Source: Marsupella aquatica (lineage: Eukaryota > Marchantiophyta). Taken from it: a stretch of 64,000 bases of DNA. A program made the position numbers and the translations under genes. The notes beneath the pieces were generated by a model. It saw only the letters and a program-made list of their open reading frames with translations, was not told the DNA's origin and searched no databases. The stretch is taken from the NCBI GenBank assembly GCA_973895155.1, contig OZ316898.1, positions 8,680,001-8,744,000 on the forward strand, read 5' to 3'. Of the stretch, positions 13,351 to 25,800 are shown piece by piece (the first letter of the stretch is position 1; each line of letters starts with the position of its first letter).

Positions 13351-16300
13351 ATCACCCATCACAATCAATTTCATTTCATTTCTAGACAGACGGGTGAGTT
13401 TCTAATACATAAACAAACCCCACTACTACTACTAAACTTGTACGTTCTACTTTGAAATAAAAGAACCAATTTAATAAAACTCTATTTTATTTTCTCTCAT
13501 CACGAATCAATTTATATTTTATTTTTAGACACCTGCTTCTTGTCATACTTCATTTGCTTTCCCAAGCCAAAAGTTTCCCTTAGAAACATCCTTTGCGCCC
13601 TCCATCGGATGCCCTCCTTCTATGTGAAACTGTTCCTTTTGAAGAGCTTGCTTCACTCCACCTCCTAGTCCATCCTGTGCCAGCAGGTATATAGTACTAT
13701 GAAAGCATTACAGATTGTAGGGCTCGAAACTTTGAAACTGTCCTGGCTGTTGAAAAAAATGAACACTAGAACTTAAAACATAATAGTAATACAAGACCAA
13801 AAAGGAAAATATAAATAATTACCAGCACACCTTTCTCGTGCCCTGAGACGTGGAAACACCACATTAGTGGCACCCCATACTCATGGTAATATCATAGGAA
13901 ATAGGCCGGCAAGCTTAAACTGTGCTCTGACCACATAATGTGATTGGTGACAAAAAACTCTTTCTCCCTCATCCACTCGCAATGAAAATCCAGGCTATGC
14001 TACATAAAGAAGGTATCATGGCTATTGGCATCTGAAATTTAAAAAGTGGTAATCAGCCTCAATATATTGGGTGATCGTCTTACCATTTTTGTCACACACC
14101 ACAGGGTCCTCCTCCTCCTTGTCATACTAGTGCCTGTAGGTGATCAAAACAAAAATGGTGATTTGTCTATTATCCCAATGAAGGGATCGTACCTCATCTT
14201 GTGATGCGAACGTGGAATTCTCTGCAAAGTCAATGGAACTTACTATAGTGCCTTTCAAAAAGGGCTGGAGACAACTTTGATACTGCTCAGGGTGTCATAT
14301 AGCATAGAAGTCATGTTTTATAAATGTTTGTATAGTACTTGTCACCTTTCCATGAACTTTACTTACTCCTCCCAGAAGCATGCAACATCACCTTGAATCT
14401 CCTCAGAATGTCGATCACTACTTTCCTTTTGCTGACCCATTGGAAACATAATGTGGCATCACCGTCCGGGTTACCATCCAACAAAATTCTTCTCTTACTA
14501 GCAGCATACAGAGGGTCTCTTTCCATACACAAAGCTCAAGCACAAGAAGATTGGTATCTTGCATTCACAATCTTGGGACCAGTGAACTCAGCTAAGGATC
14601 TCCTTTAATCTTGGCCACCTATTCTAAGTAAATCCCAGTACTTCCATTGTTCTTTTTGGTCCCTGTCTTGTTTCAAAAAAGTATCATCCTCTATATGGTA
14701 TTTTAAATGTGACACTTGAATGTGACATCAAATACTACCCTCTCTAGCTTGCAATTGCCCTCCCAAGCACCCAACTATCATTTCACATGGTTTGCTGCTA
14801 AAATTGCCGGAGCATGGGTCTACATGGGTCTACTAGTAAGAATTACCCAAGCATTGGTAGTCGAGCATACGTGGGTCCATTGCCAAAATTGGTGGAGCAT
14901 GGTGTGTTGCTAGAATTTGTCAAACATGGGTCCCCTCCCAAATTAGCTGGGGATAGTTCCTCTCTCAAAATTGAGTTTATTACTCTTTTCTATGTTGAAC
15001 CATGATTTTGAAGACACCTGCAATTTTTCTAACCAATTGGATCTTGAGTTACTTAAATAATGAGGTGAGTTTGTTTTGATGACATGGATCAATCTGAATC
15101 TCATTCTATGTCCAATGATCATTGTTATAATCATTATTATGATGACCAGTTTTTGGAGTTGAATTGTAAATGATTACAACAATAACCACTGCTCAGAGTT
15201 GATTCATAAGTTTTGGTGTAAGAACTAAACTGAGTTTTATAGTTTCCAATAAACTTAACTTAGTGAAAAAGGTGACCTCAACCAAATTCTTGGCTTGTAA
15301 AGAATAATTGGACAACTTTGGAACCAAAAATCCACAACTCAAACATAACTAGGTCATATGGGTGTTGGCATTACTTAGGCCCACTGCTAGTAATCAAAGG
15401 GATTTTGTGACAAAGAAGACTGTTAAGTTCCTGGTTGACAAAGTACCAAAGCGGGACGCAACTCACACATCAAAATGTATTTAGTGTACTAGTTAAATCA
15501 TTAGCCTTGAATGATGTGGTCTTAAGTTTAAATCTCTCATTGTTCAAATGTGCTGAAAGATAATGTTTGTTCATTTTCTAGTTTGTCGTGCCTAAAGCAT
15601 CTGTGTAGTACATCCAACCCCGGGGGGAATGCACGCACACAAGACCGCATTTGTGACATAGTTTGGGCAAATGTGCAACTAGTTGTGAGGGCCTTGGCCT
15701 CTTGTGCAGACCATGGTTGCGCAAGGGGTTGAGTACTTGGGATCAAATTGTGGTGTTTGTTTTTGTATTATTTTCCTCGTGTTTTTGCTATGAACTTAAA
15801 ATTGTTAGCCTTCTTGGAGATACAACTTTCTAGATGTCTATAGCTTGGTTTTGCTAGGATTCTAGCCATTTAAGTGTGTGAACATGCCAAACCTCACTTT
15901 AGGGGATTTGACATAAACCCAGCCCTTCCAAAAGAATGAGTTTTGCTTTCAAGATTATATCTACACAGTAGAATTTTTGCTGGTGGGCTAAGTTCATTTT
16001 ACCTGAACTAGGGACCACAATGTGATTTGGGAACTCAAGACTGTAACTACATGGATCCAAGTGGGGCCCGCCAAGATCCTATGTGTTTTTGTGAGAGAAT
16101 ATCTTAGTTTTAAGTGAGGGGTGGCACCTGTAATAATTTTGGGTTTGGATTCTATAATTAGGTAGCTAATCAGGTTACTAGTTTTGGTTTGGATGTTGGG
16201 TTTAGGAGCCTGAATGCCCATAATTTGAATGTTGATAAGAATGATGACAAAATCCTCATCCTTCTTTCTATTCACATAAATCTTGGTGGGGCCCTAGGTC

Positions 16301-19300
16301 ACGGTCTAAGCTTAGACCCAACTCTAGCTTCTCATGCAAATTAGTTATATAGATGTATATGCCCTCCGCCACATAAATATGCCCTAGCTCCCCCACTTCA
16401 AGTAAAGGCTTCCCCGCATGTAAAATCCAAAATTGATAAGCTTCCTATCACAAACAATTCTCTTCAAATGCGAGTCCAGCTGAAGGAGCTAATCCATGAA
16501 GATTGGGCTAGCTCCATGTAGGGCTTGATGCAAGGCTGCATGCTCTTGGCTGGTGCTTCAATCATGAAGGATGAAAAATTAACTGAATAGATTTGCTCAT
16601 CCTTCAAACATCAAACAAAGCGCATGAAGATTACATGTCTCATGAACAGAGATGGGTGTGTGGGAGGTTGCTGGAAAGACATTGCAACTATGGCTACCTC
16701 GTGCTACCCTTGAGTCAACTATCTACATCTATAATATGCAATCCCACTATAATTGGCTGATCGTTAGCTTATGCAAAAAGAGCGGGAGTAAATTCTAACC
16801 ATCCATTAAAATTGCAATTTATTCTTACCCTTGGATCAAACCAAAAGTATTTGCCCTGCCTCCCTTGGCTGTCCTGTTTGGATTGCATTGAGTATTACCC
16901 TACCTTAGTATTTAGGTCCTGACTATACTCCATAGTAAGTCAGAATCATTGTACTTTCCTTTCTTACCCGGGTACTCTAGATGTTGGTACACTTTGCACA
17001 ATGGTATCTTTGAGTTCATTGGTCCAATATGCCTTTGAAGCTGGTACCATCCTCCCGTGTTATGGAAAGATAGGTATAGGTACTAGAGTGTATTTATATG
17101 TCACATAATTGTATACTGTGCAAGGTAGGTACAAAAGACTTTAAAATATTCTCATCCCAAGAGAGAAATGAATAGTAGTACTCAGGGGAAGAAGGGCCCT
17201 TGAGGGAAAGAGAGTAGGGAGGGGAATAAAAGGATAGAAATAAAGGAACAAAATAAACAAATGTAGAAAAAAATTTGAAAAGTTGGGACAAGGAAAGAAA
17301 GGGATTTGATCTAACAAAAAAATGGCTAGGCTAATATTTATTTATCTATAGATAAATTTTAAGCCAATATTGGCACCTTGCACCCTCAAGTTTTGTCTAC
17401 AACATATTAATACACATGTTTTGCACAATGACAAATTTTTGGATAGATAATGTTTTTTGACACACATAGTACATGGAACTACATAGCACACCTTGCACCT
17501 GCAAAGCCCCACAGACCATTGTTTTATCTTTATTAGAGATCCCAATTTTTGTCATTCCAACTAAACTTCCAACTTTTCAAGGAAGACTTTTGCAATGAAG
17601 ACCAATGAGACCAAGCTCCAAACAATTTTTCTCCCCAATACCTAGCTTGCTTGACATGCCCTTGCATCTCGATTAGTCTTGCTCTGGATTTTGCCCCAAT
17701 TCTTTCCCTAGCTGGGCGCTCAGCTCTTTGCCCCCATTTGTGTCACATTTGTTCCATCTTTTGTAACATTGACAATGAAGAGCTGTTGCCCAACTCTTGC
17801 CCTACTCTAAATACCCATCTGAGTCTTTTGTCCCCTACTCTGTGTTCACTTGAATTGCATCATTTGATTACATAAAGTTATGTGCAATTTGAACAAGATA
17901 TGTGCAATGACAACACTTTTCATAATAAAAGATCAAGAATGATTGATGACCATTGCCTTTTTCCAAACAGTTTGATCCACCCAAAAAACCCGTTAATCCC
18001 CTCATCCCCGCCCTTCTAATTGCATGCCCTATACACCTTGGCTCACCATCTGTGCCTCCACCCTCCTTAATACACTCTCCATTCCAAAGCCCCCATTGTC
18101 TGCATGGTGAGCTGGAGCTAGACGAGGGTGGTGACAGCAAAGGGTGGGGGCAAGGGAGCGAGAGTGTGCGGGGTGTGTGGGGTGGGATGGGGGGGGGCAA
18201 GAGGGGCAGAGAACTAAAGATGAAAAGGGGGAAGATAAATTACATGAAAAAATTATCCTTACGTACAGACCCAGCGTGGACTTGAACCTGGACTGTTTGA
18301 TGCCTTGCAGCAATCTCCCATCTTGCGCTCCTCCCATTCCATGCACTCACCCTCCCCAACAATATGTACACAGCGACAGTATTGATCAAATTAACAACAT
18401 TGTGGCAACAAGTACCAATCAACCAAAATGATGACACCCTCGCAACTATTAATAGTGTCACTGACTACATAGTTATAGCCAAAACAACACTTCTTTATCC
18501 TGCATGCACTTTTTTACCTCACCTCAATGTATTTGTGCAATGCCTGAGTATTGGGTTTGGCAACAATAACATGGGTTGTAATTATATCATGTCTAAACTT
18601 ATAACTATCGCGAAGTGCCCGATACAATCATCTTTGAAGATCATGCATAACATGCCTCAACAATTACATCGCAAAACTTATATTTTCTTGCCTTGCCTTG
18701 CCATCTTTTCTCCCAATTTTTCTAATCTTTACATATTTAATGCAACGCACAGGCATAGGGCTAGTAGAAAATCATAAGAACCACAGGCAATCCATAATAC
18801 AAATTTTCATGCTATTTTGACAAAAAGTTTTACAAAGCATAAGAACTAAAGTGGGGTGTTGTAAACCAAAAGCGAGGAAGATTCTCTACTATGTCTTTAT
18901 AAATTAAATACTAGGTGAGTCACCTTACATTGATGATTAGAACATTCATAGGCTACTTTATTTCAAAATCGGGTAAGACATTGGGAGTCTGGGTCATAGG
19001 ATGGAGTTGATGAACACAATCATGTGAGAGTGCTCTAAACCCCAAACCCTCACTTCAGTATGGTGCTTTCCCCTGATTCAAAAAGACCAAACTACATATG
19101 ATTGGTTGCACACATCTTAGCTTTCTGGCAAATGTACATGATACATTGCCAAAGAGCAAAACAAAAAATGTTTAAACGGGGACAAGACCCCAAAGGCAAG
19201 AGACCCTAATGAAAGGGAGCAAACAACAAAACAACCCCAAAAGACCAAAGAGCCCAAGAGAGCTACGTACCTTCTTGGGCAAATGAACTAAAGCCGAAGC

Positions 19301-19740
19301 AAATCAACGTGAAGAAATGCCAACTGGCTTGTGAGCTGCCCGGAAGAATGCAACCTTGAACCAGACTCATGTCAACACATAAGTGAGCAAGAATTAATTG
19401 CCTTGGACCCCTTCCTATGCCAAGCCTGAAAGAAATTTGTTTGGAGTTACAAGGGCAAGGGCTCGAAACGTTCTGGCCCTTGAGGTCCTAACCTTAAACT
19501 TCATGATAACAAAGTTTGCCCTGTGTAAGTTTCAGGGGGTAATCCCAACGGAGGGACACAACCAGCCTTGTGCACTTGACACTTCGTAGGGCAAACCATC
19601 TACTGTACTTGTTTCCAATCTTTCCGCAAATGTTGCGAGCAGCAATATTGAGGGCTGCTACATGGGAGTTACATGGGAGTTGGTTCTAAATCACCAATCA
19701 CACCCCTAGCTAGATTTGTGTTAGGGTTTGGGATGAACAC
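13351..19740. other. Long intergenic region without recognisable genes
   Basis: No coding exon with domain support is seen on either strand. Content is AT-rich, with scattered microsatellites. A partial copy of the dispersed hairpin repeat (TAGACCCAACTCTAGCTTCT) lies near 16310-16340. A purine-rich run beginning at about 18120 and its complement create overlapping open frames on both strands at 17868-18350, which I regard as spurious. Degenerate telomere-like CTAAACCC motifs occur at about 19033-19050. Confidence 0.5.
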
Positions 19741-19759
19741 AATCAAGTGAGAGGGTTCT

Positions 19760-19776
19760 AAACCCTAAACCCTAAA
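19760..19776 (+). promoter_or_regulatory. Double telo-box upstream of the dehydrogenase / snoRNA host gene
   Basis: AAACCCTAAACCCTAAA, two overlapping telo-boxes, lies about 118 bp upstream of the first in-frame ATG (19895). In Arabidopsis, telo-boxes are enriched in promoters of ribosomal-protein, translation-factor and snoRNA genes. That fits a host gene whose intron carries rRNA-modifying snoRNAs. The alternative is a short interstitial telomeric repeat with no function. Confidence 0.5.
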
Positions 19777-19894
19777 TACAGCGAGGTGGATTTTCTCAAA
19801 GGTCAGATCATGAAATGAGACACCCACAAAAGCCCTAGACCCATCAGTTCCACTACGTTAATTAAGGTCGAGCTCCGAAGGGTTTTCGTTGGGA

Positions 19895-22800
19895 ATGGCT
19901 CAGATTGCAGATCACAAGGTATTCATTCGCAGCACTTTGTGCAGTGTGGATTTCACAAGTCATGAGAAGCTGATGGCGGCGGGAGTTGTGGCAATTAGCA
20001 ACTCGTTGTTTCGTCTCCCTCGCGTTGCTATTGTGCGTCTTCCCTCTGCTCCTCGTCTCTCGTACCTTCTCTGGACTCCCTGCCTGTCTCGTGCGCCGAA
20101 TCGCCTTTGTGGAGGTATGCTGTCAAGCGAAGGATGGTTGGTCCATGGATGTGTTGAATGTGGCCAGTATGTCTGTCCTGCACCTCCTCGCCTCCTTTGT
20201 TGCCCTTGTTTTCTCAGTGAGATTTTTTCGGTGCTTTACACGCACGGTATTGAAACAGTCTGGAGATTCGAGTGTGAAGTTGTTGCTCATTACTTTGTTG
20301 CTTGCGACACAGCGAAGTTTGGGGTGTTTCGTGCGACCGTTTAGGTGTGAGGGGGAGGGATTTCAACTGCTGAGATTGATCTTTGTCGCAAAGCATGCTT
20401 GCCATTGGATGTTGGGCTGGGGGCCGCAGTTTTTTCCAGCTCATTTAGTGCTTAAGCAAAGAATCTTGCTTGCTTTTGAGTTATGTTGTTGCTCGGATAT
20501 TTCGAGCTCTTAACCTAGCGTTAGGCTATTCAGTCAATGTCGCATTCAAAGTGGGATTTTATGGGACTGTCGTGGAAGATTGTGACGAAGTTTTTGGATT
20601 TCCTCAGTCCATCTCCTTTCGCCGTCGAGTGATTCTTTCGGATGGTTTTGCGATGCCGAAGATGGCCAACAATTTAGCCAGCTTTCAAGGATATGGACAC
20701 GATTGACAATGTGATGTGCAAGTTCTCACTGAGATGGATCGCCCGTGGATGCAGGAATCCCAGCTCCGGTGTTGAGCTTCTCCTCAAGTTCAATGCCTGA
20801 GATGGTTAAGGACATCGCTCCAGGTGTGACACGTGTCGGGTATGTTTGCAGGATTGCTCCTGAAGAACCTACCTCCACGCACATTTCAAAAATTTATTAG
20901 TTGCGCTCGGAACGGAGCTTTTGTTTGTTTATATTTTGTAATGTTAGTGTGAGCGGAGATGAGGTCTGGGCGTTAGGAGATATATGACCACCCTATTTGC
21001 ATCGCGAGAAATGTGAACACTGAGTGCGCATGACGAGGAATGTTAGCAGACTAAAATCATTCAACTTTCAGGGTTTTCTTCGAGCCAAGAGCTATGTTCG
21101 GTGAAGTTTGGTAATTCTGTGGGTTTCTATCCTTTGGTTTAGTGCATATTGGGTCTATCGTCGGAGTTGTGATTTTTCCCGGATTGAGGTTTTGGAGATC
21201 TGCACTCAATTTTTGCCTGCTTGGATTCTGCTTTAATAGAACGTCTTGATCCTCTTCTCTAACCTTGTTTTTAGGTTGATTTTTGTCTGCTAGGGATAAG
21301 CAAGATTATTAAATTGTTATCACCATTTTTGTATGTTGTTGGTTGACTTTGGGTCGGGAAGCTGAACATGATCGCATGGTTGTTTCTTGGCGCTTTTGCT
21401 ACTCTCACTGTAGGATATAAGGAATAATAACTCGCACACAGAGTAGAGAAGCAAATGCTGTTCCCGTTGATCCTAATAATAAGAATAACAACAATAACTG
21501 GTGACGGTCGAGATGAGTAGCTTGCTACTCTAGACGTACCAAGTGTCTCCTCCGTAGTTTTGATACTCCACAGGCTCAAGCTCTCGTCTCGAGACTTTCT
21601 TTCCCTAACCCTGTCAGTGGGTTAGTGTCTGGCAGATGCATGTGATGAGAAAATAGATAGGGACAGCTTATCTCCTTGGAGGGATGATGACACTATCTAA
21701 TGGGAATCTCTCTGATGCTTCCGTATCATGTCTTGGCAATCAAAATGTTGATGCTATATGTGCAACGTTGAGATTGATCTTGAGGTGGTTTTTTTACTTG
21801 TGAGATGGGAGAAAAGATAGAAACACCTTATCTTTATGTAGAGATGACGAAACTATCTTATAGGAATTGTTGTGGATCATAACCACGAGGTTTGCTTTGT
21901 AAATCATTGTAAGAGGTTTGACGAGGACAAGAGAGGGTCGCCTGATGTTCTTATAGAGTTATGACCCGATCTTTCGGATTCTGATGTGTTTCCCAATTTT
22001 GACACTGGGGGAATTATTCACCTAGGATGGGGTCAATATTTTCTGAATTTTCCTCAGTTGAACTGAATGTTATCGATGTACATGTAAGTGGGAACTGATT
22101 AAATAAACCTTTCCCAGATACAATCTGGAAGATTATAGCATGTGATGAGAAACCAGATAGGGACAGCTTACCTCTTTGTAGGATGATGACACTGTCTAAT
22201 GGAAAGCTCTCTGATGCCTCTTCTAGCTAGAGATTAGGTTAGTTGTTATAAGCCTGTATGATGAAGGAACTAGACCTTGAGGTCTATGTCCTTGGGGCAT
22301 GGATGACATGTATGGTAGTAGGACCTACTCTGCTGGCTCCGCTGGATAAAGATTTGGATGATCATTATTGTTTAGCGTATGATGAGAAACCAGATAGGGA
22401 CAGCTTATGTCTTGACATATGATGACACTATCTAATGGGAATCTCTCTGATGCCTGTTCTAGCCAGAGATGAAGGTAGGTTTTATACGATTATAAGCTGA
22501 AGAAACAAGACCGTGAGGTCTATTTCCTTGGAGAATGGATCCCATTGTATGGTAGGAACTGCTCTTGTAGCTCCGCTGGATAGAGATTTGGATGATCACC
22601 ATTGTTTAGCGTATGATGAGAAACCAGATAGGGACAGCTTATGTCTTCACAGATGATGACACTATCTAATGGGAATCTCTCTGATGCCTTTCTAAGCTAA
22701 GATTAGGCTAGTTGTTATAAGTATGCATGTCTGAGATAGTACACGAGTCCCATCTCATTGTAGGTCCCCGTACTGGATTGACGAGGAATCCCTCTCATGC

Positions 22801-25800
22801 CCTGGTTACTGCTATTTAGCATGTGAAGGGGAACTAGATAGGGCCATATCATCATCAACAGACGTAAAGAAACTACCCGTTGGGGCAATCTCTCACATGC
22901 GTCTCGACGATCTGTGCTGGGGCGAAATGCTATCATCACGGGTGTCATCTTTAACAGCTTTTCCCCTCTTAGAAAGGATTGTCCTCTTAATGTGTATCTC
23001 TTATGCCTCTTCCTGGTAGAGACTGGGGTTGTTATGAACTAGCAGGTGATGAGAAACCAGATAGGGACAGCTTATCTCATAGAGATATGATGACACTATC
23101 TAATGGGAATCTCCCTGATGCCTTTTGAAAATCGATGTCTGGGGCATTTATATCATCCAGGTGTCATATTCGGTAGATCTTCTCGTCAAAGAGGCGATTT
23201 TTCTCTCCGCTGTTTCGGGATAGTAAAGACGTTAATGTTGTCAACATGCCTGAGATGATATCGATGACATAAGGGATTAATAGAGCTGATCATGTTGTTT
23301 AGTTCACCTTAGGAGCAGGGAATGTGGGCGTTCCCTTGGAGGAAAGAACGACGTGAAAGGCGAGTTTGCGAGTGTCGGAGAGAAATCTAGCACTGGTTTC
23401 TAATGCCTGTAAATTTGGAATATCTGAAAAGCATCCTTCGTGTGTGTAATGACACTTGTTGGTCCATCCGAGAGTAACGCATCAATTGTTGAGGGACGTT
23501 TTGGCTTCTGGAAGATTTGACTTCACGAGACAGTTGGCTAGTTTCTTCTCTAGCAGGAGATACACGGTTCCATGTCCACCTTGTCCTGCTTGCCTTTATT
23601 TACTAAAGAAAAATAAGCCATAGTGATAATCTTGGAGGGTTTACGGGTTTTATTGTTTCTTATATTCAGATGGATTGGGACGGGAGTCATGGGCCAAGCC
23701 ATGGCTGGCCATATCCTTGCCGCTGGCTTCGAAGTTACTGTTTTCAACCGAACTCGCAGGTAAGAATGGCGTTGGCAAAACTCAAGCTGAAACGGTTTGC
23801 AATGGTTAAATTTCGGTGGATTCTATTGTAGATATGCTAGCAAAACAGTAATAATAGTTGTATGACATGAAGCCTGATTTACTCGCAACAAATGCTTCTG
23901 AACACCATTCTGACGAATATGAGCGGCCCTAAACTGACAGCATATCTGTGTGCTTCGTGTACAGCAAAGCTGACGGTCTTGTTTTTAAGGGGGCAAGATA
24001 TGCAGAAACACCACTTGCTGTTGCCCAGCAAAGTGATATTGTTTTCACAATTGTTGGGTAAGTACGATTTTGAAGTGTGTGCCAGTTTTTGCTTCGAGTC
24101 GGTTTACAAGCCTTCTAGTAGAAACCTGCACTCTGTAAGAGCGAATGAGCTTCTGTTACTTGAAATATTTGATCATCTGTCATGCAGTGGACCTGGATGT
24201 CTTGAAGGCTTAGATTTATTGAATTAGATACTTCGTCGCATGAATGCGGTCATGATTGACAAAAGATTTTCTGCTGCAACGTTGAAGGTATCCTACAGAT
24301 GTGCGACAGGTGGTGCTGGGAGAGAACGGAATCTTGCATGGCCTCAAAACCGGCGGCATTGTAAGATACCTCTGTAGTTACGATATTGTATGTGTGATTA
24401 GGATGTGGAGTGGTGGTAGTAGAAGCGAGATGATTCTCCCAAATCATCTGTCTTACCTAGGAATTGCTAGGTCTACTTTTGTACTTGACGCATATCTACC
24501 GCTGTACGCAGCTTCTATAGCAGATAGGAAGATAATGGCAGAATCATGTGATTCCTGTTTGCCTTCGTTAGGGGGAATGCATTGGAGGTATTTATATGCG
24601 CTCTAAAGTTTATTTTATGTTTGTCTGATATGCTATGGTTGGTGATGTGCAGTTTGTTGACATGACAACCAGTGAACCTTCTCTTGCACGGGAAATATAT
24701 GCAGCTGCCAAAGAAAAGTAAGCGGGACTTTTTTCTTTGAGGTTATCAGATGTGCGTATTTATGTTTTCTTATTTCCGAAGGAAAGGTTGAAATGCAACG
24801 GTACCTGAGGGGGATCTCAAGCTGTATGTTGTTTCTCAAGGTCTGTGGAAGCAGTTGATGCACCCGTTTCTGGTGGGGACAAAGGAGCCAAAGCAGGCAC
24901 TCTAGCGATTATGGCCGGTGGTTTGGAGGAAACGGTATGCTACAGTGTCAGGCAGCTTTTGGCCTTAGTTCTCTTTCGCTGTTCGATGACCTATTCTTTG
25001 CCTTGGTTAAGTAGGAGAAGAATTCGAATTTGCAAGCACTTCCTTGGTGCAGCGTATCCATTATTATTGTCTCTCAGCGACCATGATGGTTGCTGCAGGT
25101 GAAAATGCTGGACCCTCTCTTCAAAGTCATGGGATCGTGTACCTATATGGGACCGTCGGGATCAGGCCAAAGCTGTAAGCTAGCGAACCAGGTAAGATAT
25201 CTGCTTCTTTCGGTTCTTGTTTTGTGACAAGTCTGCCCAGGTTTCCAGCGTTTACCATAGTCTTTAACGATTGGTCCCTTATTCTTAAATTAACACGATT
25301 TGTGCAGGTCACAATCGCATCAACAATGGTCGGCCTTGTTGAGGTGAAGCATTTTTCTTTAGTTGATGTCTTTTGCTGAATATGTATATTTCCTTTCATG
25401 TATTCTGGCGGCGTTGGCGTCAACCCATTCCCCCCCAAATCTCCTTTCTGTCCCCCAAAATCACTTTTCGAATCTAAATGTCTTCATAGGGAGACGATTC
25501 CTACGTTTTCTTAGTTCCGTCCATCCCGTGTGCTCAACTGAGACGAGGTTTTTATTCTCCTGGGTGAAGTTCAGAGATGAATTGTTGTTAACTCAATAGA
25601 TAAGTGTAGGCTATGTTGTAGATCAGAGGAGCCTTGTGTGTTTATAGAGCTATGACCACGTACTGTCCAGCTTTGTCTTCTAAGTAGCCGTTGAGACCGT
25701 ACTCATCCCTCAATACTCTACAATGCTATGCCCGGTAACTTGTTATTGAGGAAACGTGGACCTATCATAAGTTAGGTTGCATGTTGACCGACCTAATTAC

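Noticed and set aside
15480-15545. tRNA-like or SINE-like segment with a weak B box
   Set aside because: No flanking duplication or shared 3' body could be found, so it is mentioned only as a possible relative of the SINE family.
17868-18350. Overlapping open frames of over 100 codons on both strands
   Set aside because: They come from a purine-rich/pyrimidine-rich low-complexity stretch with no domain, splice or start support.
19986-20513. 175-codon hydrophobic open frame overlapping exon 1 of the dehydrogenase
   Set aside because: It is the alternative frame of exon 1 and its intron; the exon 1 frame joins in phase to exons 2 and 3 of the dehydrogenase.
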